This document shows positions 8,699-14,373 of a stretch of DNA of 14,373 nt, piece after piece. The notes beneath the pieces are model-generated. The model saw only the letters and a list, made by a program, of their open reading frames with translations, was not told the DNA's origin and did no database searches. Source of the DNA: an uncultured Eubacteriales bacterium (GTDB taxonomy: Bacteria > Bacillota > Clostridia > Oscillospirales > CAG-272). Numbering within the stretch: the first letter of the stretch is position 1; the number at the start of each line of letters is the position of its first letter. Both the position numbers and the translations under genes were made by a program. The DNA lies in assembly GCA_905201895.1 (NCBI GenBank), contig CAJKPX010000055.1, forward strand, positions 1-14,373, written 5' to 3'.

Positions 8699-9832
8699 TT
8701 AAACCATCTCGCCCTTGCCGATGAAGAAGGGCATGGTTTGGTGACCCGAGAGGGTGCGATCGTCCTTAATGACGGCGTTTTTATCGGTGATCACGCAGTT
8801 GAGCGAGACGTTTGCGCCAACGTAGGTATCCTGCAGGAGAATGCAGTTTTTCACCACGGTGCCCTTTCCGATATGCACGTTACGGAACAGGATGCAGTTT
8901 TCAACCTCACCCTCGATCACGCAACCGTCGGCAACCAGGCTGTTTTTCACCTTTGCGGATGCCGTGTATTTCACGGGAGCGCTGTTGCGCACCTTGGTGT
9001 AGATATGGCGCTCGGCGTGACCGAACAGGTCGCGGCGTGCCTTGGCTCCGAGCAGCTGCATGGAGGTGTCGAAATAGCCCTCGAGCGAGGTGATCTGCGA
9101 ATACCAGCCGTCGAAGGGATATGCACGGATGACTCTGTTTTTGAGATTCTTTGCGATCACGTCGCGGTGGAAGCTCTTGTGTCCGCGAGCGAGCGCCTCG
9201 CTCACGATGTTTTGCAGGTCGGTGCGTGCGATCACCATGATGTTGGTACTGATCACGTTGTTCTCGGCATCGGGAACGAAGTCCACCAGATCGGTGATGC
9301 GGTTGTCACCGTCAACCTTGAGCACGATCGCGGGCTTATCAAACTTCTGCACCGACGGGTCCACCTTTTTGGTGACGATGGTCATGTAGGCACCCGACGC
9401 CACGTGAGCCTCCAGCACGGCACCGAGGTCGATGTTGAGCACGGTATCGCAATCCGAGAGCACGATATAATCGGTGCCGCAGCGGTTGATGAAGTTGACC
9501 GCGCCCATGAGTGCCTCGAGGCGGTTCTCATAGAGCTTGTTTGCCGCGATGTTCTCGTAGGCGGCAACGTAGGGAGGCAGAATCTTGATACCGCCCGAGC
9601 GGCGTGCCAGATCCCAGTCCTTGCCGTTGCCCACGTGATCCATGAGCGACTGATAGTTGTAGTGCGTGATGATACCGACGTTGGTGATATCCGAGTTGAC
9701 CATATTGGAAAGCGCAAAGTCGACCAGGCGATAGCGGCATCCGAACGGGATGCTTGCCATGGTGCGACGGCGGGTCATTTCAGGAATACTCTGATCGTGA
9801 ATATTAGAAAAAATCAATCCTGCTGCAGTCAT
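8699..9832 (-). CDS. glgD: GlgD, non-catalytic ADP-glucose pyrophosphorylase subunit
   Basis: A 377-residue partner of GlgC. It has the nucleotidyltransferase fold (FGCRYRLVDFALSNMVNS, GGIKILPPY, FDGWYSQITSLEGYF) and a C-terminal left-handed beta-helix (KYTASAKVKNSLVADGCVIEG and following). Catalytic signatures are lost: the GGxGxRL loop is replaced by IFSNIHDQSIPEM near the N-terminus, and the SGDHIYKMDY block of GlgC by LSDCDTVLNIDL. Known GlgD proteins have little or no activity alone and modify GlgC in a mixed oligomer. The ATG at 9832 has AAGGAGG (9847-9841) 8 bases upstream, overlapping the glgC stop codon, with a 13-base intergenic gap, so the two genes are surely co-transcribed and probably translationally coupled. 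A palindromic repeat follows its stop. Confidence 0.95.
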   Translation of the reverse strand: MTAAGLIFSNIHDQSIPEMTRRRTMASIPFGCRYRLVDFALSNMVNSDITNVGIITHYNYQSLMDHVGNGKDWDLARRSGGIKILPPYVAAYENIAANKLYENRLEALMGAVNFINRCGTDYIVLSDCDTVLNIDLGAVLEAHVASGAYMTIVTKKVDPSVQKFDKPAIVLKVDGDNRITDLVDFVPDAENNVISTNIMVIARTDLQNIVSEALARGHKSFHRDVIAKNLKNRVIRAYPFDGWYSQITSLEGYFDTSMQLLGAKARRDLFGHAERHIYTKVRNSAPVKYTASAKVKNSLVADGCVIEGEVENCILFRNVHIGKGTVVKNCILLQDTYVGANVSLNCVITDKNAVIKDDRTLSGHQTMPFFIGKGEMV

Positions 9833-9840
9833 GTTGCCGT

Positions 9841-9848
9841 CCTCCTTA
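9841..9848 (-). promoter_or_regulatory. glgD ribosome binding site overlapping the glgC stop
   Basis: Read on the minus strand, TAAGGAGG contains both the glgC stop codon (TAA, 9848-9846) and the glgD Shine-Dalgarno sequence (AAGGAGG, 9847-9841). The spacer to the glgD ATG is 8 bases. This arrangement favours stoichiometric production of the two subunits. Confidence 0.85.
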
Positions 9849-11030
9849 AAGCTCCGAAATCATGGCACCGGCTTCGATCTTTGCGCCTGCGGGCACCAAA
9901 ACGTCGGCGCCGAGCACGGCAATTCCCTCTGCCGTTTTGCGGTCCTCGCCAACCATTGCCGCCTCGCCAACCGTTACGTTGGCGTCGAGGATCGCGTAGC
10001 GCACAACCGCGCCCTTCTTGATGCAAACGTCGTTCATCACGACGCTATCCTCCACGATCGCGCCCTCCTCGACCGTTACGTTCGGTCCGAGCACGCTGTT
10101 CTTCACGGTTCCGAGGATCTCGTCACCAGCCGTGAGCGAGGAGTTGACCACAACGGCGTCCGAGCCGATAAACTGCGGTGCCTCGGCGCCGTGACGGCTG
10201 TAAATGCGCCAGCTCTCGTCGAGCATCGAGAATACGGGACGCTCGCCCAGGAGGTCCATGTTTGCCTCCCACAGAGAGGAGATCGTTCCAACGTCCTTCC
10301 AATAGCCCTCAAAGGAATATGCCATCATGCGCTCGCCAGCCGCAAGCATCGCGGGGATGATATTCTTTCCAAAATCGTTGGAGGATGCGGGATCCTTGCT
10401 GTCTGCCTCGAGGTAGCTCTGCAGCTTATCCTTGGTGAAAATGTAGATACCCATCGACGCCTTGGTGCTGTCGGGATTCTTGGGCTTCTCGCTGAACTTG
10501 TAGATGCTGCCGTCCTCATGGGTGCTCATGATACCGAAGCGGCTTGCCTCCTCGATCGGAACGTCGATCACGGCGATGGTGCAATCTGCGCCCGTCTTTT
10601 TGTGTGCGGCGAGCATCTTTGCATAATCCATCTTATAGATATGGTCACCCGAGAGAATGAGCACGTATTTCGCATCGTAGCGGTTGATGAACTCCATGTT
10701 CTGCCAGATGGCGTTTGCGGTGCCCTTATACCAATCGGCGCCCGTGTTTGCCTGATAGGGGGGCAGAATCTTGACGCCGCCAAAGGTACGGTCAAGGTCC
10801 CAGGGCAGACCGTTGCCGATATAGTCGTTGAGGAGTAGGGGCTGATACTGCGTCAGCACTCCGACGGTGTCGAGTCCCGAGTTGATGCAGTTGGAAAGAG
10901 GAAAGTCGATGATGCGGTACTTACCGCCAAAGGAAACCGCGGGCTTTGCCGTTTTCTGCGTGAGGGCGTAGAGACGGCTTCCCTGACCGCCTGCAAGCAG
11001 CATGGCAACGCATTCTTTTTTCTTGAACAT
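9846..11030 (-). CDS. glgC: Glucose-1-phosphate adenylyltransferase (ADP-glucose pyrophosphorylase)
   Basis: Makes ADP-glucose and pyrophosphate from glucose-1-phosphate and ATP, the committed step of bacterial glycogen synthesis. It has 394 residues. The nucleotide-binding loop LAGGQGSRL is at 12-20, followed by KPAVSFGGKYRIIDFPLSN. D129 in SGDHIYKMDY matches the catalytic metal-binding aspartate, and K182 in FSEKP matches the glucose-1-phosphate-binding lysine. EGYWKDVGT is present, and the C-terminal third is a left-handed beta-helix with hexapeptide-like repeats (VKNSVLGPNVTVEEGAIVEDS). The ATG at 11030 is preceded by AGGAGG (11048-11043) with a rather long 12-base spacer. It is first of the glgC-glgD pair. 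Its upstream region becomes repeat DNA by about 11087, so any promoter must be in the last 55 bases or inside the repeat; I could not place one. Confidence 0.97.
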   Translation of the reverse strand: MFKKKECVAMLLAGGQGSRLYALTQKTAKPAVSFGGKYRIIDFPLSNCINSGLDTVGVLTQYQPLLLNDYIGNGLPWDLDRTFGGVKILPPYQANTGADWYKGTANAIWQNMEFINRYDAKYVLILSGDHIYKMDYAKMLAAHKKTGADCTIAVIDVPIEEASRFGIMSTHEDGSIYKFSEKPKNPDSTKASMGIYIFTKDKLQSYLEADSKDPASSNDFGKNIIPAMLAAGERMMAYSFEGYWKDVGTISSLWEANMDLLGERPVFSMLDESWRIYSRHGAEAPQFIGSDAVVVNSSLTAGDEILGTVKNSVLGPNVTVEEGAIVEDSVVMNDVCIKKGAVVRYAILDANVTVGEAAMVGEDRKTAEGIAVLGADVLVPAGAKIEAGAMISEL

Positions 11031-11086
11031 AGCCTTGTAAAACCTCCTGATATATGTGAAATCAAATAGAACTTAAAAATTGGGGT

Positions 11087-11250
11087 TGCGCGGAGAACCA
11101 TTGAACGATGCGGACGCATGCAATGAGCGTCGTCAATTCCTCTCCGGGAAAGTTTTTGAAGGGGGTGTGCGTGGGGAAAACTTCTTGCAAGAAGTTTTCC
11201 CCACACCCCTTTCAAGAACCTTCTCAAAGGGGAATCGAGGTGTCAAGGGG
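11087..11250. repeat. Partial module B plus palindrome and tail, upstream of glgC
   Basis: 11087-11170 is a partial, diverged copy of module B (GCGCGGAGAACCATTGAA, AATTCCTCTCCGGGAAAG). It leads into a perfect 34-base palindrome at 11171-11204 (17-base arms beginning GTGGGGAAAACTTCTTG). The conserved tail follows at 11205-11250, ending GGTGTCAAGGGG. Because AGTTTTTGAAGGGGG to the left and CCCCTTTCAAGAACC to the right are also roughly complementary, the whole can fold into a longer hairpin. It lies in the 5' region of glgC. Confidence 0.85.
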
Positions 11251-11277
11251 CGTTTTTTATTTCGAGGCAAAGGTGCT

Positions 11278-11439
11278 TTTTTCGGGAGAGCAGTCAGGGT
11301 CTTGGCGGCGCCTGACTGCTATTGGGAATACCTGTGCCTTGAGATAATAAGCCTTCCATGACACAATAAAAAATGCTGAAAGGTTTTGAGGAGGGGGTTC
11401 GGGGGAGGGACTTTTGCAAAAGTCCCTTCCCCGTGAAAA
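11278..11439. repeat. 162-base perfect direct repeat, copy 2 (module A)
   Basis: Identical to 8525-8686 over its full length. The outside bases differ on both sides: C against T before the copy, A against C after it. Homologous exchange between the two copies would delete or duplicate 2753 bases, including complete glgD and glgC. Confidence 0.93.
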
Positions 11440-11459
11440 CCCGCACTCCCTGAAAACCC

Positions 11460-11483
11460 CGCCACCCAAAACGCTCTCCCGAA
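11460..11483. repeat. Short module D, copy 2
   Basis: The 24 bases CGCCACCCAAAACGC plus TCTCCCGAA match 7968-7991 with one mismatch (T for A). The left half of the hairpin seen in copy 1 is absent. Confidence 0.7.
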
Positions 11484-11490
11484 ATTGCGC

Positions 11491-11663
11491 AAGCGCGACG
11501 AGAATGGGTCCATGCTCGCCTGCGGCTTACAGCTGCGCCTGATCGTCGCGCGCGGGGAACGGTTGAACAGTGTGGGGGCATACAAATGTGCGCCTTAAAA
11601 ACCTGCTGAAAAGTTTTTGAAGGGGGTGCGGGGGAAAGCTTTTTTCCAAAAAGTTTCCCCCGC
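11491..11663. repeat. Repeat module B, copy 2, ending at glgB
   Basis: Same module as 8340-8512, with scattered differences (ACGAGAATGGGTCC, GGGAACGGTTGAA, GGGGGCATACAAATGTG). The terminal palindrome here has the form GCGGGGGAAA against TTTCCCCCGC (11628-11637 with 11654-11663) with an A/T-rich, imperfect interior. It lies 7 bases past the glgB stop codon (11673-11671) and would be in the 3' end of the glgB transcript. There is no T-run after the stem on the minus strand. Confidence 0.82.
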
Positions 11664-11670
11664 ATAACCC

Positions 11671-13608
11671 TTAAACTCTCTTAAATACCAATCCCGAGAG
11701 AGGGGGGAGCTTGATGCGGATTGCGTGAGGCAGACCGCAGAGGGTGGCGGGAGCCGTTGGGCGGAGCCCACGGTTCTCGATGCCGTTGCCGCCGAAGCGA
11801 GCGGCGTCGGTATTGATCAGCTCGACGTAGTTTCCCTTTTCGGAAACGGCGAGCAGGAATTCGTCATAGCCTGTGGGTGCAAGGTTGAGCACAACGGTGA
11901 GCTCGGTGCCGTCCTTGGCGCGTCGGCGGTAGGAAAGGATCCGCTGCGCCGCGTTTGTAAGGTCGGTGGGAGCAAAGCCTGCGGGATCGCGGTCGAGCTC
12001 CCAGAGCGCGGGCTCGGAAAGATAGAGATGATTGAGCTCTGCCGCAAGCAGCTGCAGCGCGGCGTGCTTTTCGTAGTCAAGCAGGAACCACTCCACCTCA
12101 CCGTCATAGCGCCATTCGCAGAACTGTCCGATCTCGCAGCCCATAAAGAGCAGCTTTTTGCCGGGGTGCGTCATCATATAGGCAAGGTAGGTGCGCGCGC
12201 CCGCAAACTTTTCCTCATAGCTGCCGGGGTTGCGGTCGAGGAGTGAGCGCTTGCCGTGCACAACCTCGTCGTGCGAGATCGGCAGGATATATCGCTCGTC
12301 AAAGGCATAGTCAAACGAAAAGGTGAGCTCCCTGTGCGCAAAGCCGCGCTCACGCGTGGTCTTTTTCCAATAGGAGAGCGAATCGTTCATCCAGCCCATG
12401 TTCCACTTAAACGTGAACCCAAGCCCGCCCTCGCCGTCGGTGAGGCGCTCGCGCGCCGCCGATTCCTCGGCGATCAGCATCACGTCGGGGTATTGCTCGG
12501 CGGTGATGCGGTTGAGCGTTCGGAAGAACTCTGCCGCGTCGGGGTCGGTGGTGCCGCCGCAGGAATTGGGCGTCCACTGTCCGCTCGCGCGGTCGAAATC
12601 AAGGTATAGCATCGAGGCAACCGCGTCAACGCGCAAGCCGTCGAGATGAAAGGTCTCAATCCAATAGACCGCACTCGAGAGCAGAAAGCTGCGCACCTCG
12701 GGTCGACCGAGATCAAAGCAGCGCGTGCCCCAGGTGGGATGCTCCATGCGATGCGGCAGCGCATACTCGAACAGCGGCTGACCGTCGAACTCGCAAAGCC
12801 CGTGCGCGTCCTTCGGAAAATGCGCGGGGACCCAATCGAGGATCACACCGATCCCCGCCTCATGCAGGGTGTCGACCAGCTCCATGAGCTGCTCGGGCGA
12901 TCCGTAGCGCGCGGTGGGGGCAAAATAGCCCGACACCTGATAGCCCCAGGAGCCGTCGAAGGGATGCTCGGCAAGCGGCATCAGCTCCACGTGGGTGTAG
13001 CCCATCTGCTTGACGTAATGCACAAGCTCGGCACCGAGCTCGGCGTAGGAATAGGGTCTGCCGTCGGCATGCCGCCTCCAGGAGCCTGCGTGAACCTCGT
13101 AGATATTGATCGGCTGCTCCGCCGCACGCTCGCGCGTGAATTTTCCACGGCGGTAGCGCATCCAGCCCGCATCGCGCCAGGCGTGCGCATCACGCGATCG
13201 GATCACCGACGCGGTGTTGGGCGGTGCCTCGGCGGCACGTGCAAAGGGGTCTGCCTTCTCAAGCCGTCGGCTCCCGTTGCGGATGCAGAATTTATAAAAG
13301 CTGCCGTCGCACACAGCCGACGAATCGACCGACACCTCCCAAGCTCCCTGCCCATCGACAGGCACGAGCGGTGTGGCGGTGTCGTCCCATGCGTTGAAAT
13401 CGCCGATGACCGAAACAAATTCGGCATGCGGCGCCCAGACGCGAAAGAGTGCGCAGTCACCATCGCGGTGAAAGCCCAGATATTCGTAGGCACGGGCATC
13501 GCTGCCACTGTGGAACGCCTGCGCTCGGGAACGTCCGTTTTCGTTGGTGTCTTGCTCCGCGACGCGTTTTTGCTGCGTTTCCGCAACAAGAGGCGCTGCT
13601 TTCTTCAC
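11671..13608 (-). CDS. glgB: 1,4-alpha-glucan branching enzyme (GH13_9)
   Basis: Cuts alpha-1,4 chains and rejoins them as alpha-1,6 branches. The N-terminal CBM48-like domain has YEYLGFHRDGDCALFRVWAP and VIGDFNAWDD. The GH13 barrel carries VILDWVPAHFPKDAHGL, LDGLRVDAVASMLYLDF with nucleophile D328, MLIAEESA with acid/base E381, and ISHDEVVHGKRSL with D447. A C-terminal all-beta domain follows. Start: I prefer GTG at 13608 (645 residues) because AAAGGAG (13625-13619) lies 10 bases upstream. The frame continues to a TTG at 13650 with no ribosome binding site, which would add 14 residues. The first 35 or so residues are charged and probably disordered. Two promoters are visible upstream. It is the first minus-strand gene; glgC follows after a 640-base repeat-filled gap, so co-transcription is uncertain. 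Confidence 0.95.
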   Translation of the reverse strand: MKKAAPLVAETQQKRVAEQDTNENGRSRAQAFHSGSDARAYEYLGFHRDGDCALFRVWAPHAEFVSVIGDFNAWDDTATPLVPVDGQGAWEVSVDSSAVCDGSFYKFCIRNGSRRLEKADPFARAAEAPPNTASVIRSRDAHAWRDAGWMRYRRGKFTRERAAEQPINIYEVHAGSWRRHADGRPYSYAELGAELVHYVKQMGYTHVELMPLAEHPFDGSWGYQVSGYFAPTARYGSPEQLMELVDTLHEAGIGVILDWVPAHFPKDAHGLCEFDGQPLFEYALPHRMEHPTWGTRCFDLGRPEVRSFLLSSAVYWIETFHLDGLRVDAVASMLYLDFDRASGQWTPNSCGGTTDPDAAEFFRTLNRITAEQYPDVMLIAEESAARERLTDGEGGLGFTFKWNMGWMNDSLSYWKKTTRERGFAHRELTFSFDYAFDERYILPISHDEVVHGKRSLLDRNPGSYEEKFAGARTYLAYMMTHPGKKLLFMGCEIGQFCEWRYDGEVEWFLLDYEKHAALQLLAAELNHLYLSEPALWELDRDPAGFAPTDLTNAAQRILSYRRRAKDGTELTVVLNLAPTGYDEFLLAVSEKGNYVELINTDAARFGGNGIENRGLRPTAPATLCGLPHAIRIKLPPLSGLVFKRV

Positions 13609-13698
13609 GGGGACCTTGCTCCTTTCCGAGTCGGTTTTGAAAAGCGGCAAAGTCCGTTTGAGAAAGGAAACGCCGATTTTGAAACTCTTACATATAGT

Positions 13699-13726
13699 AT
13701 TATATCACTCCCCTCAAAATAATCAA
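13699..13726 (-). promoter_or_regulatory. Proximal sigma-A promoter of glgB
   Basis: On the minus strand, TTGATT (13726-13721) and a perfect TATAAT (13704-13699) are separated by 16 bases. Transcription would start near 13692, giving a leader of about 85 bases before the GTG at 13608. Confidence 0.7.
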
Positions 13727-14040
13727 GGGGGATTCTTTTAATTTTGGGAGTTCCGCCTAAAATTACGGCAAAATCACAACGCCCGCACCAACTTTTTGAA
13801 TGCAAAAAAAGCTTTTGCGTCGATTTTTCGCGTTTTGAAAGTGCCTTTTTGACGCCTTGATTTTTGGGAACTTGAAAATTGACCAAATATCCGATCCGAT
13901 CTTTGTTCAATATAATGAAGATAAAAATTTCTCATTGTAATTTTATCACAAAAATAAATACCTGTCAATGTGCACTCTGCACAAATGTCAAAGACTTCGC
14001 TCATTTTTTGTGCAATTTATCGGTGAGAGAGGGGGATCTT
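13727..14040. other. AT-rich non-coding region upstream of glgB
   Basis: About 300 bases, clearly richer in A and T than the genes, with runs of A and T. Apart from the distal promoter at 13940-13968 I see no gene, RNA gene or repeat here. An open frame of 76 codons on the minus strand (14004-13774) has no ribosome binding site or recognisable motif. Confidence 0.6.
13940..13968 (-). promoter_or_regulatory. Distal sigma-A promoter upstream of glgB
   Basis: On the minus strand, consensus TTGACA (13968-13963) and TAAAAT (13945-13940) are separated by exactly 17 bases, in AT-rich DNA. Transcription would start near 13933, about 325 bases before the glgB start codon. It could drive glgB with a long leader, or a short transcript ending before glgB. 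Confidence 0.68.
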
Positions 14041-14152
14041 GCAGGGGGAACTTCTTGAAAGAAGTTCCCCCTGCACCCCTTCAAGAACTTTCCCGAAGTT
14101 GTGTAAAGGTGTCAAGGGGATGTCTTGATCCACCTTCGGGAAAGTTTTTGAA
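14041..14152. repeat. Palindrome with tail and inverted tail
   Basis: GCAGGGGGAACTTCTT (14041-14056) pairs perfectly with AAGAAGTTCCCCCTGC (14059-14074) around a 2-base loop. The conserved tail follows (CTTTCCCGAAG, then GGTGTCAAGGGG ending at 14120). A second, inverted tail follows at once, so that 14080-14098 pairs with 14134-14152 (19 bases, one G-T wobble, 35-base loop). This makes a double hairpin. Confidence 0.85.
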
Positions 14153-14207
14153 AGATGTCGGAAAACCGAACGCCGGACGCAGGCGACGCATTCTCTGGCT
14201 TCGAACA

Positions 14208-14364
14208 GCAACGGAACGTTGCGATGGGGACCCCACCCTGCCGCCTTTCCCCAAAAAGGAACCTTTTTGCTGGAACAATACAAAAGTTTTTCGCATCATT
14301 CCACGAAAAAGTGTCCTGTTCGGGAGTGCGTTTTGGGTGTGCGGTAAACGCAACGTTCCGTTGC
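14208..14364. repeat. Repeat module D3 with GCAACG hairpins, right edge
   Basis: GCAACGGAACGTTGC at 14208-14222 recurs inverted at 14350-14364, enclosing about 127 bases. Inside, 14270-14343 is a diverged inverted copy of 7968-8034: the reverse complement of 14319-14339 matches 7971-7991 exactly (CACCCAAAACGC, ACTCCCGAA). A small hairpin CAAAAAGG/CCTTTTTG is also present near 14253-14270. The repeat probably continues past the window. Confidence 0.72.
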
Positions 14365-14373
14365 TATCGACGC

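Noticed and set aside
11031..11100. Promoter for glgC close to its start codon.
   Set aside because: Only TATATC-like and TTTAAG-like words are present, badly placed relative to the ribosome binding site and without a matching -35.
13609..13650. TTG at 13650 as the glgB start.
   Set aside because: No ribosome binding site upstream, whereas GTG at 13608 has AAAGGAG 10 bases before it. Not fully excluded.
8738..13722. Long plus-strand open frames opposite glgD, glgC and glgB (8738-10021, 9831-10838, 12646-13722).
   Set aside because: Antisense to secure genes, without recognisable motifs or ribosome binding sites; shadow frames.
13774..14004. A 76-codon minus-strand frame upstream of glgB.
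   Set aside because: No ribosome binding site or known motif, and the distal glgB promoter lies inside it; likely chance in AT-rich DNA.
7842..14152. The GC-rich palindromes as ordinary intrinsic terminators or as a CRISPR array.
   Set aside because: No T-run follows the stems on the relevant strand, and the copies are not evenly spaced, vary in sequence and include inverted orientations, so neither model fits.

Overview
This window is a glycogen metabolism locus from a bacterium that looks like an uncultured Clostridia-type Bacillota (Oscillospirales or a related gut lineage). The assignment rests on the paired ADP-glucose pyrophosphorylase genes glgC and glgD (the catalytic plus GlgD subunit pairing is characteristic of Bacillota), on AGGAGG-type ribosome binding sites, on sigma-A-like promoters (TTGACA/TATAAT type), and on moderately GC-rich coding DNA (about 58% in a hand-counted stretch of glgP). 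No taxonomic marker gene is present, so this placement is an inference.

Layout. Plus strand, left half: a palindromic repeat (1-78), glgA glycogen synthase (261-1694), a small GIY-YIG nuclease gene of lower GC (1703-1978), three copies of a 'GTCATTCTGAG...CGAAGAATCT' repeat (2035-2250), a promoter and glgP glycogen phosphorylase (2392-4815), a hairpin-rich spacer (4856-5061), a xylose-isomerase-like TIM-barrel gene (5099-5881) with its own terminator, and an intracellular GH13 alpha-glucan hydrolase (5955-7829). Then comes an 870-base gene-free region built almost wholly of palindromic repeat modules (7830-8698). Minus strand, right half, transcribed towards the middle: glgB branching enzyme (13608-11671), a 640-base repeat-filled gap, and the tightly coupled pair glgC (11030-9846) and glgD (9832-8699). 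glgB has two good promoter candidates upstream. The right edge (14041-14373) is again repeat DNA.

How the genes work together. GlgC/GlgD make ADP-glucose from glucose-1-phosphate and ATP. GlgA polymerises it into alpha-1,4-glucan and GlgB adds alpha-1,6 branches. GlgP phosphorolyses the chains back to glucose-1-phosphate, and the GH13 enzyme probably trims or debranches the limit dextrins. No glgX or malQ is visible. The sugar isomerase/epimerase-like protein has no obvious step in this pathway.

The most unusual content is between the genes. A family of modular palindromic repeats is present, with perfect 30-34 bp palindromes, a conserved roughly 45-base tail and several other modules that recur in different orders and orientations. 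A 162-base module is repeated without a mismatch in direct orientation on either side of glgD-glgC. Palindromes sit 8-20 bases beyond the stop codons of the GH13 gene, glgD and glgB. A separate repeat family sits directly next to the GIY-YIG nuclease gene, which suggests a nuclease-plus-repeat mobile unit.
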